The notes below the pieces were generated by a model. That model saw nothing but the letters and a program-made list of their open reading frames with translations, was not told where the DNA came from and made no database searches. This document shows, piece after piece, positions 24,691-32,281 of a DNA stretch of 47,972 nucleotides (the first letter of the stretch is position 1; each line of letters opens with the position of its first letter). The translations under genes were made by a program, and so were the position numbers. The stretch is from an uncultured bacterium (GTDB taxonomy: Bacteria; Actinomycetota; Coriobacteriia; Coriobacteriales; Eggerthellaceae), in contig CAJMPP010000017.1 of assembly GCA_905215325.1 (NCBI GenBank), positions 1-47,972 on the forward strand. The letters run 5' to 3'.

Positions 24691-24696
24691 TATACT
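24691..24696 (+). promoter_or_regulatory. -10 box for the unknown gene pair
   Basis: TATACT followed by CCCG, the same context as the pheS leader promoter at 19441. No clear -35. Transcription would start near 24703, giving a leader of about 128 bases. Confidence 0.45.
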
Positions 24697-24710
24697 CCCG
24701 TCAACACATC

Positions 24711-24815
24711 AGAGCCAGTGCAAGCGCCTCCTTCCAAGGTCGCCCGTAGATGGCAGCGGTGTTCCTCGCTGCCCGTTCCACGCTTGCAAGATCCTCTCCG
24801 TTTTTGGAACAATCG
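24711..24815 (+). ncRNA. Structured leader RNA of unknown class
   Basis: TGCAAGCG (24719-24726) pairs with CGCTTGCA (24781-24788), closing a domain that contains the hairpin GGCAGCG (24752-24758) / CGCTGCC (24767-24773). A downstream TTTTTGGAAC (24801-24810) could pair with TTCCAA at 24732-24737 or GTTCCA at 24775-24780, both inside the closed domain. These pairings compete or form a pseudoknot. I do not recognise a known riboswitch. It ends just before the ribosome site of the first unknown gene. Confidence 0.4.
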
Positions 24816-24830
24816 AAGAAGGTGTTTGCC

Positions 24831-25136
24831 ATGTCCGGTAACGGGTCTGTGTCTTGCTGTGCGCAACCAGGTGCATTGGTCGTTATAGCGGCGCTTCCGC
24901 TCTGTCAGTTGCGCAATACGCTCGATTCAATGGAATATCAGCTGTTCGAAGGGGGCTTTATCCCGGCAGGGTACGGTGCAGAAGGCGCTTGTGATTGGCC
25001 GGATATCGATCGCCTGGAGTATGGATCGGCCCTCGATCAGGTTTTGTCCGGCGCCTTCCCGCTTCGATGCGCATGCGTTATGGATTGCGCCGACGCCGTG
25101 TCCCTTGTGCAGGAGGTCGGCCATGTTGTGCTCTGA
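24831..25136 (+). CDS. Unrecognised cysteine-rich small protein
   Basis: 101 aa; I do not recognise the family. Seven cysteines (9, 10, 25, 54, 80, 82, 86), the last three in FPLRCACVMDC. No signal peptide; a short hydrophobic stretch lies at about 15-25 (ALVVIAALPLC). Start ATG 24831 has AAGAAGG (24816-24822) at 8 bases; an in-frame ATG at 24750 would add 27 residues but lies in the leader structure without a ribosome site. The stop lies 14 bases inside the next gene, so the two are translationally coupled. Coding is supported by that coupling and the good ribosome sites. It could be a lineage-restricted regulator or metal-binding protein, but nothing in the sequence decides this. Confidence 0.6.
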   Translation: MSGNGSVSCCAQPGALVVIAALPLCQLRNTLDSMEYQLFEGGFIPAGYGAEGACDWPDIDRLEYGSALDQVLSGAFPLRCACVMDCADAVSLVQEVGHVVL

Positions 25137-25944
25137 TCTTCTTTGGGATGCGCAGTCTGTGTCTCGAAAACAGGTACCCACGTTACAGGATGCCTTTCTG
25201 TGCTGCGATAGGGAAACGCTGCTTTCCATGGTCGAGCAGGGTTATGCGTGTCGTTTGCCGGGGTGGGGTCAGGCAACTCCGCAGCAGCGTCGCGTCGCCC
25301 GCAAGCGCATGGCTCGCGCTTTGGAAGCCATGCTCGACTGCGCGGTGAAGCGCAAAAGCGGCAAAGCCCTGTGCATATTCCCCGAAGAGCGCTTCGTCGT
25401 GCATGCGCGGCGGGGCCAGGCATGCATCGAGCGTTTGGTGCAGGCGCGCGTGGCGGATCTGTCTGCGGGCGCTGTGCGGCAAGACGTCGCTGAAGGCATG
25501 TGCCTGTTCGGCTGCGCTCCCTGGTCGCAAGTTCTTTCGTATCGCGTATGGCTCGAAGGCCCCTGGGATTGCTGTGAGCGCTACATGGTCCTTGCAAGCG
25601 CGTTCTGGCATCTGACGCATCAAACGCCGGTGTCGAGGCAAGGTGAATCGAGCTTCGGGGCCTTCAACGCATCATCGGAAAGCGCCCCTTCAAAGACAGG
25701 CGCGCAATCCCTGCCTCGTTGCGATTGCTCGTTCGCAAGCTGCGAAGGCGCGTTGCCTCCGGCAGACTCCGTTAGCAGGCTTGCGGCGGCGCGAGCCGCG
25801 TCCATGGGCTTGTATGTTCCCGATGCCTTGGAAGAAGCGTGTCAGGAACGCCTTATCGCCAGGGTCGATAAACTTAATCAGGTCTGTGAGGGGGATTTTC
25901 TCAACAGGGTGGAAAACCTTATGGGCCGGTTGCAGGCAGCATAG
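25123..25944 (+). CDS. Unrecognised cysteine-rich protein coupled to the preceding gene
   Basis: 273 aa; I do not recognise the family. A strong ribosome site AGGAGG (25111-25116) lies 6 bases before ATG 25123, inside the end of the preceding gene, so this start is preferred over the upstream in-frame ATG at 24976. About fifteen cysteines are spread along it, including CC pairs (DAFLCCDRE, WDCCERY) and CDCSFASC. The first 165 residues look like a globular helical domain with a basic patch (QQRRVARKRMARALEAM). A Ser/Ala-rich linker follows (about 167-210), then a final helical region with ACQERLIARVDKLNQ. No membrane helix or signal peptide. The coding signal is less GC-biased than its neighbours. 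Confidence 0.65.
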   Translation: MLCSDLLWDAQSVSRKQVPTLQDAFLCCDRETLLSMVEQGYACRLPGWGQATPQQRRVARKRMARALEAMLDCAVKRKSGKALCIFPEERFVVHARRGQACIERLVQARVADLSAGAVRQDVAEGMCLFGCAPWSQVLSYRVWLEGPWDCCERYMVLASAFWHLTHQTPVSRQGESSFGAFNASSESAPSKTGAQSLPRCDCSFASCEGALPPADSVSRLAAARAASMGLYVPDALEEACQERLIARVDKLNQVCEGDFLNRVENLMGRLQAA

Positions 25945-25954
25945 CGTCCCGCAA

Positions 25955-25983
25955 TGAAAAGGGCCGCTCGAATGAGCGGCCCT
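25955..25983 (-). terminator. Terminator of the FKBP gene
   Basis: Perfect 10-bp stem AGGGCCGCTC (25960-25969) / GAGCGGCCCT (25974-25983), loop GAAT. Only the minus strand has a U tract (TTTTCATTG after the stem), so it mainly serves the minus-strand FKBP gene; it may also slow plus-strand transcription. Confidence 0.75.
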
Positions 25984-26008
25984 GAGGTACCTTGAAAAGC
26001 TATATCGA

Positions 26009-26437
26009 TTAGCCTTCGATCTCCACCAGCGTGATCTCGAAGTTCAGGTCCTTGCCTGCCAATTCGTGGTTCATGTCAAAGGTTGCCACGCCGTCTTCGA
26101 TCGATTGTACGAACACGGGGAAGATCTGGCCGTCGCCGCTTTGCATGTACACCGTCTGGCCAACGGGAAGCTCGTTACCGTTGGGGATTTGATCCAAGGG
26201 GATGCGCTGCACCAGTTCCTCGTTGCGTTCTCCATAGGCATCGGCAGCGGGGATGTGCACGGTTTTGGTCTCGCCTTGCTCCATAAGCTCGACGGCTGCA
26301 TCGAAGCCGGGGATCATCTGCCCGGCCATGCACGTGAACCCCAAGGGCTCGCCGCGATCCAGGGAAGAGTCGAACTTCGTGCCGTCGTCCAGCGTGCCGG
26401 TGTAATGAACCTTGACCTTTTTGCCTTTGTTGCTCAT
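26009..26437 (-). CDS. FKBP-type peptidyl-prolyl isomerase, SlyD-like
   Basis: 142 aa. Prolyl isomerase and folding helper of the SlyD class: an FKBP core interrupted by a chaperone flap (IF) domain. Visible: VKVHYTGTLDDGTKFDSS at the start, GQMIPGFDAAVELMEQGE, then the inserted domain (about 70-120, AYGERNEELVQRIP through FVQSIEDG), and the closing strand NHELAGKDLNFEITLVEIE with the Asn-His-x-Leu-Ala-Gly-Lys signature. No His-rich metal tail as in enteric SlyD. Start at 26437; upstream the gap to the ligase gene is about 110 bases. Cytosolic, no signal peptide. Confidence 0.95.
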   Translation of the reverse strand: MSNKGKKVKVHYTGTLDDGTKFDSSLDRGEPLGFTCMAGQMIPGFDAAVELMEQGETKTVHIPAADAYGERNEELVQRIPLDQIPNGNELPVGQTVYMQSGDGQIFPVFVQSIEDGVATFDMNHELAGKDLNFEITLVEIEG

Positions 26438-26547
26438 CGAAACGTCTCCTGTCGTATGGGTATTTCGCTCGGTTAAGTCTACCCGACAAACCTGAAGCCG
26501 GGCTCGGTAATGGCGGGGGAACCGCGAAAAGTTCCCTTGCCGTTGCT

Positions 26548-27858
26548 TTACGCCTCCTCGGACTCCTTCTCTGCCAGGTCGGCAAGCGTGATCCGTTGAG
26601 CCGCAAGGCCGGAAAGGGGTTCAAGGAGCGCGCGGTCTCCGGAGTTCAAGCCATTTTCAGCCAACTCGATAACGCGGTCGCACAGGTCGGCTACCGGCGC
26701 TCCGTAAACATGGGCATTGTAGCCTCGTTCCATCAGGGCGTCTTTCGCCATCTCGAAAGCATCGGCGTCTACATCGGCGAAAAGGGCTTCAAGCTGCTGC
26801 AGGTTGCCTTCGTTGTAGAACAAGCCCTTGATAAGGGCGGCATAGGCGATCACGTAGGGGATGGGCATAGAGTCCGCCGGGCGGATTTCCAAGTACGTTT
26901 TCAGCCGTACGTCGGGGAATTGCATGGAAACTGCGTGCTCCACCTGCTTTCGGGTCATCGGCTTGTCGGCGTACAGCTGCCCAAAGGTCTGCTCGCAGTA
27001 GCGCCAGCCCTCGTTCTCGTCGGGCGCTACTATAGCGGGCGTGTCCAACACGTATTCCGCATAGTCTTCGAATGTGAAGCCGCTTGAAAGCGCACCGGGC
27101 ACAAGGCCGCATCGGTCGCTGTCGGTGTGGCGCCAAATATCGGTCCTCATCAGCTTATGGGAACGGGGTTTGCCTTCGAATACCGGCGAATTGTCGCAGA
27201 TCAGGCTTAAGATAGGGGTAAGCGCATAAGCGATCCTCATTTTGCGAAGGCAATCCTGCTCGCTTGTGTAGTCGATAGAGATCTGCGTTGAAGCGCTGCC
27301 TCGCATCATGCAGGGGCCGTAGATGTCCTTTGCGCCAAGGTATCGGTTCATGAATGCGTAGCGGCGTTTAGGTATCAAGTCCAGGCTGCGCGCCGTGGCG
27401 GTGGGATGGTAGCCTTGCGCTACCACATGCATGCCTTTGGGGGCAAGCAAGTCATCAAGCGTTTTCCGATATGCGGCAAACGTCTCTTGGGCCTTTTTCA
27501 AATCATCGAACGGCCCCGCCGATAATTCGATTTGGGCGGCAGGCTCGATGGTGATCGCCTCTCCCGGGCGAGCTACGCCAAGAAGGTCGCCCTCTTCGTC
27601 TACGGTCGCTTGAGGATAGGATTCCCTTAGCTGTTCAAGCAGATGCGCGACGCCGTTCTCCTCGCTGTACGAGACGGGGGAGCCGTCGGCGCGCACAATG
27701 GTTTGTTCCAGCTCGATGCCCAGTTTCCCATGCGATTCAACGGGTTTGATGCCGCTTCGGAAAAAGTCCGCCAGCGCTTTGATATTGTGCTTACGAGCAG
27801 GTTGTGAGTCGTCGCCGGCGGCGACGCCGGTATGATTTTCGGGGGCTGGAATATTCAT
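26548..27858 (-). CDS. Glutamate-cysteine ligase family protein (GCS2 type)
   Basis: 436 aa. Joins glutamate to cysteine to give gamma-glutamylcysteine, ATP-dependent, of the GCS2 (plant/EgtA-like) family. Motifs: GIELEQTIV with the metal-binding acidic residues, AAQIELSAGP, MRGSASTQISIDY, and RTDIWRHTDSDRCGLVPG. A downstream LEIRPADSMP segment also fits. Start ATG at 27856-27858 has GGAG upstream. No glutathione synthetase or ergothioneine genes are adjacent, so the end product (gamma-glutamylcysteine itself, glutathione or another thiol) is open. A thiol role would fit with the cystine importer elsewhere in the window, but that is inference. Confidence 0.85.
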   Translation of the reverse strand: MNIPAPENHTGVAAGDDSQPARKHNIKALADFFRSGIKPVESHGKLGIELEQTIVRADGSPVSYSEENGVAHLLEQLRESYPQATVDEEGDLLGVARPGEAITIEPAAQIELSAGPFDDLKKAQETFAAYRKTLDDLLAPKGMHVVAQGYHPTATARSLDLIPKRRYAFMNRYLGAKDIYGPCMMRGSASTQISIDYTSEQDCLRKMRIAYALTPILSLICDNSPVFEGKPRSHKLMRTDIWRHTDSDRCGLVPGALSSGFTFEDYAEYVLDTPAIVAPDENEGWRYCEQTFGQLYADKPMTRKQVEHAVSMQFPDVRLKTYLEIRPADSMPIPYVIAYAALIKGLFYNEGNLQQLEALFADVDADAFEMAKDALMERGYNAHVYGAPVADLCDRVIELAENGLNSGDRALLEPLSGLAAQRITLADLAEKESEEA

Positions 27859-27909
27859 GTAACAAGCTCCTTGGCCGGTAATATCGCTGCAATCATACGC
27901 CAGTTTGGC

Positions 27910-27915
27910 TACAAT
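27910..27915 (+). promoter_or_regulatory. -10 box before the dehydratase-arg operon
   Basis: TACAAT with no good -35. The start of transcription would be near 27922, about 50 bases before the coding start. Confidence 0.3.
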
Positions 27916-27954
27916 AGGCCTTCAGTCGGCAGCCTTTGTAGGTAATCTGACACT

Positions 27955-27972
27955 ATGAACTGTTCTATTTGA
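27955..27972 (+). other. Possible five-codon upstream ORF
   Basis: ATG AAC TGT TCT ATT TGA, reading M-N-C-S-I, whose stop ends 2 bases before the dehydratase ATG at 27975. It could couple or attenuate translation of the downstream gene, which has no clear ribosome site of its own. The upstream site for this ORF (TAGGT near 27939) is weak. Confidence 0.25.
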
Positions 27973-27974
27973 AG

Positions 27975-29849
27975 ATGAAGACGGGGCCGGGTTTGGACGT
28001 GCATATCACAAAAAGAACAGCGCTTTTGTTGCTGCTCGACATCATCGCCACGTATCTGTCGTATTGGCTTGCATCTATTCTTACCAACGTAAAGGGAGAG
28101 GTGTTCGTCAATAACGAGATCTACTTCGTGCTGGGTATCCTCGCATTTATCAATGTCGTGGTTTTGGCGACGTTTCGCCTGTACAACAATTTATGGGAAT
28201 ATGCCAGCATCGATGAGGTTATCCAAATCGTCGGCGCAACCGTGCTCGGCACGTTGGGCGGCGCCGTGTTTCTGTGGATTATCGGTACCAGGCTTCCCAT
28301 CAGGGTATTCGTTGTTTCCTGCTTCCTTCTGATCTTCTTCATGGGCGGCATCCGCTTCGTGTTCCGCTTTATGCGTCAAAAGGGAAGGGCTATCGCCTCG
28401 TCGCAGCGCACATGCGACCGCCCGCGCACGCTGGTGGTCGGTGCGGGCGAAACAGGCTCGTTGGCAATCGGGCGCATGGCGTCGAAAGACCCGCTCATGC
28501 CTGGTATCCCCATCGTCGCCACTGACGATGATCCCGCAAAGCGGGGTCAACGCATCCATGGTGTGAAGGTCTCTGGCGGAACCACTGACATCGTCGATCT
28601 GGTCGATCGCTACGATATCGAGCAGATCGTCGTAGCCATCCCCTCGTCCACGCCAGAGGAGCGTAAGCGCATTTACGGCGAATGCACGAAAACGGATTGC
28701 CGTTTGCGCACGCTGCCTAACGTTCGCGCTTTGTCTCTCGATGAAATCGGGGATGTGAGCCTGCGCGACGTCGATGTGGCGGACCTGCTTGGTCGTGAGG
28801 AGATCGTTCTGAATACCCGTGCGGTTTCCGGCTATATCGCCGGCGAAACCGTGCTGGTCACTGGCGGCGGCGGTTCCATCGGCAGCGAGCTATGCCGTCA
28901 GCTGTGCACGGTGGCGCCTGCTCGCATCGTTATCTTCGATATATATGAAAACGATGCGTACATGCTGCGCAACGAGCTTCTGTCCGAATACGACGACATC
29001 GATATCATCATCGAGATCGGCAACGTATGCGACAAGGAGCGCGTCAACGAGGTGTTCGCTAAGTATCGCCCGGGTGCGGTGTTCCATGCGGCTGCCCATA
29101 AACACGTTCCCCTTATGGAACATTGCCCCCGCGAGGCCGTCCACAACAACGTGTTCGGCACGTTGAATGCCGTTCGCGCCGCTGATGCGTACGGGGCGGC
29201 GCGCTTCATCTTCATCTCCACCGATAAGGCGGTTAACCCCACAAGCGTCATGGGGGCGACCAAGCGCATGGGCGAAATGATCGTGCAGTACTATGCGCGC
29301 ACGTCGAAAACCATTTTCACTGCAGTGCGTTTCGGCAACGTGCTCGGCTCTAACGGCAGCGTGATCCCCGTCTTCCAGCGCCAAATCGCCGCTGGCGGGC
29401 CCGTTACCGTTACGCATCCGGATATCGAGCGGTTCTTCATGACCATTCCCGAGGCGTCGCGATTGGTTATCCAGGCGGGAGGCATGGCCCACGGCGGCGA
29501 GATCTTCATTTTGGATATGGGCGAACCCGTCAAAATCGTCGATTTGGCAAAAGGCCTTATCCAGCTGCAAGGTCTTACGCCGGACGTGGATATCAAAATA
29601 GAGTTTACGGGTCTGCGTGAAGGTGAGAAGATGTACGAGGAACTGCTCATGGACGAGGAGAGCACGCTTCCCACCGATAACCAGTCCATCATGATCTCCA
29701 CGGGCCAGGAAATCAGCTATGATCAGGTTGCCTCGAAGCTCGATGAGTTGGAAAATGCGCTTTCGGCAACTGATGGGGAAGCTATTCGCATGCTTGAACA
29801 GGCGGTCCCAACGTACCATTACACCTCGAATGGGAAGGGCATAGTATGA
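27975..29849 (+). CDS. Membrane nucleotide-sugar 4,6-dehydratase (CapD/FlaA1 family)
   Basis: 624 aa. Acts on a UDP-N-acetyl sugar in surface-polysaccharide synthesis. Four membrane helices in the first 150 residues, a nucleotide-binding domain at about 150-290, then the short-chain dehydrogenase domain: VTGGGGSIGSEL for NAD, HAAAHKHVPLMEHCP, STDKAVNPTSVMGATKRMGE with the Met in place of Tyr before Lys typical of the 4,6-dehydratases, and RFGNVLGSNGSVIP. The full domain order matches the long PglF/CapD class. Start: ATG 27975 preferred; TTG 27969 is also possible, neither with a strong ribosome site. Its stop overlaps the argC start by 4 bases (ATGA), so it is translationally joined to the arginine genes, which is an unexpected partnership. 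Confidence 0.92.
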   Translation: MKTGPGLDVHITKRTALLLLLDIIATYLSYWLASILTNVKGEVFVNNEIYFVLGILAFINVVVLATFRLYNNLWEYASIDEVIQIVGATVLGTLGGAVFLWIIGTRLPIRVFVVSCFLLIFFMGGIRFVFRFMRQKGRAIASSQRTCDRPRTLVVGAGETGSLAIGRMASKDPLMPGIPIVATDDDPAKRGQRIHGVKVSGGTTDIVDLVDRYDIEQIVVAIPSSTPEERKRIYGECTKTDCRLRTLPNVRALSLDEIGDVSLRDVDVADLLGREEIVLNTRAVSGYIAGETVLVTGGGGSIGSELCRQLCTVAPARIVIFDIYENDAYMLRNELLSEYDDIDIIIEIGNVCDKERVNEVFAKYRPGAVFHAAAHKHVPLMEHCPREAVHNNVFGTLNAVRAADAYGAARFIFISTDKAVNPTSVMGATKRMGEMIVQYYARTSKTIFTAVRFGNVLGSNGSVIPVFQRQIAAGGPVTVTHPDIERFFMTIPEASRLVIQAGGMAHGGEIFILDMGEPVKIVDLAKGLIQLQGLTPDVDIKIEFTGLREGEKMYEELLMDEESTLPTDNQSIMISTGQEISYDQVASKLDELENALSATDGEAIRMLEQAVPTYHYTSNGKGIV

Positions 29850-30910
29850 GCATCAAATGCGGTATCGTCGGTGCAGCCGGCTTCGCTGGCATAGAGCTGG
29901 TCCGAGTTGCGCTGCGGCATCCCGAGTTCGAATTGGTCGCTGTTACCTCCAATGAGCTTGCGGGAACCCCCGTGGCCAAGGAATACCCTTGCTTCACGGG
30001 AGCTACCGACCTTGCCTTCTCCAGGCATGACGATCCGGTTCTCGATCAGTGCGATGTCGTGTTCCTTGCCGTGCCTCATACCGCTGCAATGGCAATGGCC
30101 CCTCGTATCGTCGATCGCGGGGGCGTGGTGGTCGACCTGTCCGCCGATTTCCGCTTGAAGGACCCTGCGGTTTACGAGCAGTGGTACAAAGTCCCTCATA
30201 CTCAAACCGAGCTGCTCAAGTGCGCCGCCTTCGGCTTGCCCGAGCTGTTCCCCGATGATCTTATCGCCGCTGCGCAGCAGCGCAAGGAAGGCAAAGGGGC
30301 GGTTGTCGGTTGTGCTGGCTGCTACCCCACGGCAACCACGCTTGCTGCAGCGCCCGCCATGCGTCTCGGCCTTGTCGATGACAAAGCTCCAATCGTCGTA
30401 GACGCCATTTCGGGTGTGACGGGCGCAGGCAAGAAGGCTACGGCGCGTACCCATTTCTGCTTCGCTAATGAGAATCTCGAGGCTTACGGCGTGGCAACGC
30501 ATCGCCATACGCCTGAAATCGAGCAGATCCTGGGCGTTTCCGACCGCTTGGTGTTCACCCCTCATTTGGCGCCGCTGAACAGGGGTCTTCTGTCTACGGT
30601 GAACCTGCCCTTGGCAGCTGGGGCAACGCGCGATGTGGCGAAGATCGTCGAGAGCTATAAAGAGTTCTATCGAGACAGCGCGTTCGTAACGGTGCTCGAT
30701 GCGGGGGTTATGCCCAAGACGTCTTCCGTTGTGGGCACGAATTGCGCTCATATCGGGCTTGCCGTCAATGAGCGGGTTGGCATGCTCATTGCCGTCGGGG
30801 CCATAGATAACCTTTGCAAAGGCGCTGCTAATCAAGCTGTTCAGTGCGCTAACATTGTATTTGGGCTGCCAGAGGACCTTGGCCTCGATAAGGTGGCGGT
30901 TCCCGTATAG
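29846..30910 (+). CDS. argC: N-acetyl-gamma-glutamyl-phosphate reductase
   Basis: 354 aa. NADPH-dependent reduction of acetylglutamyl phosphate to the semialdehyde, third step of arginine synthesis. N-terminal GIVGAAGFAGIELVR binds NADP; catalytic Cys159 lies in GCAGCYPTATT; FTPHLAPLNRGLLSTV carries the conserved His-Leu-x-P-x-x-R. Begins by a 4-base ATGA overlap with the dehydratase stop. argJ starts 45 bases after the stop. Full length for the family. Confidence 0.96.
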   Translation: MSIKCGIVGAAGFAGIELVRVALRHPEFELVAVTSNELAGTPVAKEYPCFTGATDLAFSRHDDPVLDQCDVVFLAVPHTAAMAMAPRIVDRGGVVVDLSADFRLKDPAVYEQWYKVPHTQTELLKCAAFGLPELFPDDLIAAAQQRKEGKGAVVGCAGCYPTATTLAAAPAMRLGLVDDKAPIVVDAISGVTGAGKKATARTHFCFANENLEAYGVATHRHTPEIEQILGVSDRLVFTPHLAPLNRGLLSTVNLPLAAGATRDVAKIVESYKEFYRDSAFVTVLDAGVMPKTSSVVGTNCAHIGLAVNERVGMLIAVGAIDNLCKGAANQAVQCANIVFGLPEDLGLDKVAVPV

Positions 30911-30955
30911 CCAATCCGCCCGCCATTTCGGCGGGCGTTTCAGAAGGAGGGCGTA

Positions 30956-32281
30956 ATGACTCATGCAGTTTCTGCCGCGTCTAAGGGGGACGCGGTGAAA
31001 CCTCTGCATAACGCAAGCACCGCCGACTCCTACGCGGATTTGCCGTTTTTGCCGGCAGGTGGCGTTGCGTCGGCGAAGGGCTTCAAGGCTTGCGGCATCC
31101 ACGCAGGATTCCGCGCCGATCCAAAGCGTTTGGATTTCGCGTTGGTAGCAGCCGATCAGCCGGCAGCGTGTGCCGCGGTTTTCACCACGAACGTGTTCTG
31201 CTCGGCTCCGGTCACGGTGTCCAAGGAGCACCTTGACGGTGTAGGGTACGGCGTTGCGCGCGCAGTGGCCATCAACTCGGGTATCGCAAATGCGGCTACC
31301 GGGGACAAGGGCCTTCAGACGGCGCGCCAATCGTCCGGCATCGTCGCCGATGCCCTCGGTTGCCCGGCTCAAGAGGTTTTGGTGGCGTCCACCGGCGTTA
31401 TCGGCCAGCATCTGCAGATGGAGCCGTTCGAAAGCGGCGCGCCTTTGGCCGTTTCGGCGCTGTCTTCTGCAGGAGGCGCCGATGCGGCTCGCGCCATCAT
31501 GACGACGGATACCAAGCCGAAGGAATTCGCCGTAACGTTTAGCGGTAACGGTTTGGGCTATGACGGATGCATGTTCACGGTGGGCGGCATGGCAAAGGGG
31601 TCGGGTATGATCATGCCCAATATGGCCACCATGATCAGCGTCATCACCACCGATGCGCCCGTAGCCGCAAATCACCTGCATGAGGCTCTTTCGAAGGCGG
31701 TTGGGATCAGCTTCAACAAGATCACCGTCGACTCCGATACCTCTACGAACGATTCGTGCTTCCTTATGGCAAGCGGTGCGGCAGCACCGCAAGGCGCCGC
31801 GTGCATGCAACCTGGCACGCCTGCCTTCGATGCGTTCGAAAACGCGCTGCGCACCGTCTGCGTCGCACTTGCCCGCGAGATGGCGGTCGATGGCGAAGGC
31901 GCCACGTGTCTCATCACCGTTAACGTAGCGGGGGCGGCAAATCCGGAGGATGCGGACAAGGCGGCACGCACCGTGGCCAATTCGCCGCTGGTGAAAACGG
32001 CTGTTTACGGGCACGATGCTAATTGGGGCCGTATCGCCGCAGCGCTCGGCAGGTCTGGCGCGGTGTTCTCCCAAGGCGATGTGGCCATCGACATCATGGG
32101 GCTTCCGGTATGCCGAAAAGGCTTAACCGTGGAATTTGACGAGGACGAGGCGCTTCGCCGTTTCGAGGAGCCCGAAGTGGTCATCGACGTCGACCTTGGC
32201 GTCGGTAGCTGCGCAACAACCATGTGGACATGCGATTTCTCGCACGAATACGTCACTATCAATGGAGATTACCGCTCATGA
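30956..32281 (+). CDS. argJ: Glutamate N-acetyltransferase / amino-acid acetyltransferase
   Basis: 441 aa. Transfers acetyl from acetylornithine back to glutamate, closing the acetyl cycle; bifunctional forms also use acetyl-CoA. The precursor self-cleaves before a Thr nucleophile, here Thr225 in GSGMIMPNMATMIS, giving alpha and beta chains. Other motifs: AINSGIANAATG, STGVIG, and the C-terminal NDSCFLMASG region. The N-terminal extension of about 30 residues is longer than most. Start ATG 30956 follows an AGGAGG at about 30943-30950. Stop TGA overlaps the argB start by 4 bases. No separate argA is needed if it is bifunctional, which sequence alone does not prove. Confidence 0.95.
   Translation: MTHAVSAASKGDAVKPLHNASTADSYADLPFLPAGGVASAKGFKACGIHAGFRADPKRLDFALVAADQPAACAAVFTTNVFCSAPVTVSKEHLDGVGYGVARAVAINSGIANAATGDKGLQTARQSSGIVADALGCPAQEVLVASTGVIGQHLQMEPFESGAPLAVSALSSAGGADAARAIMTTDTKPKEFAVTFSGNGLGYDGCMFTVGGMAKGSGMIMPNMATMISVITTDAPVAANHLHEALSKAVGISFNKITVDSDTSTNDSCFLMASGAAAPQGAACMQPGTPAFDAFENALRTVCVALAREMAVDGEGATCLITVNVAGAANPEDADKAARTVANSPLVKTAVYGHDANWGRIAAALGRSGAVFSQGDVAIDIMGLPVCRKGLTVEFDEDEALRRFEEPEVVIDVDLGVGSCATTMWTCDFSHEYVTINGDYRS

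Noticed and set aside
29819..32074. 751-codon open frame on the minus strand across argC and argJ
   Set aside because: Shadow of argC and argJ, whose catalytic motifs are intact; composition typical of antisense frames.
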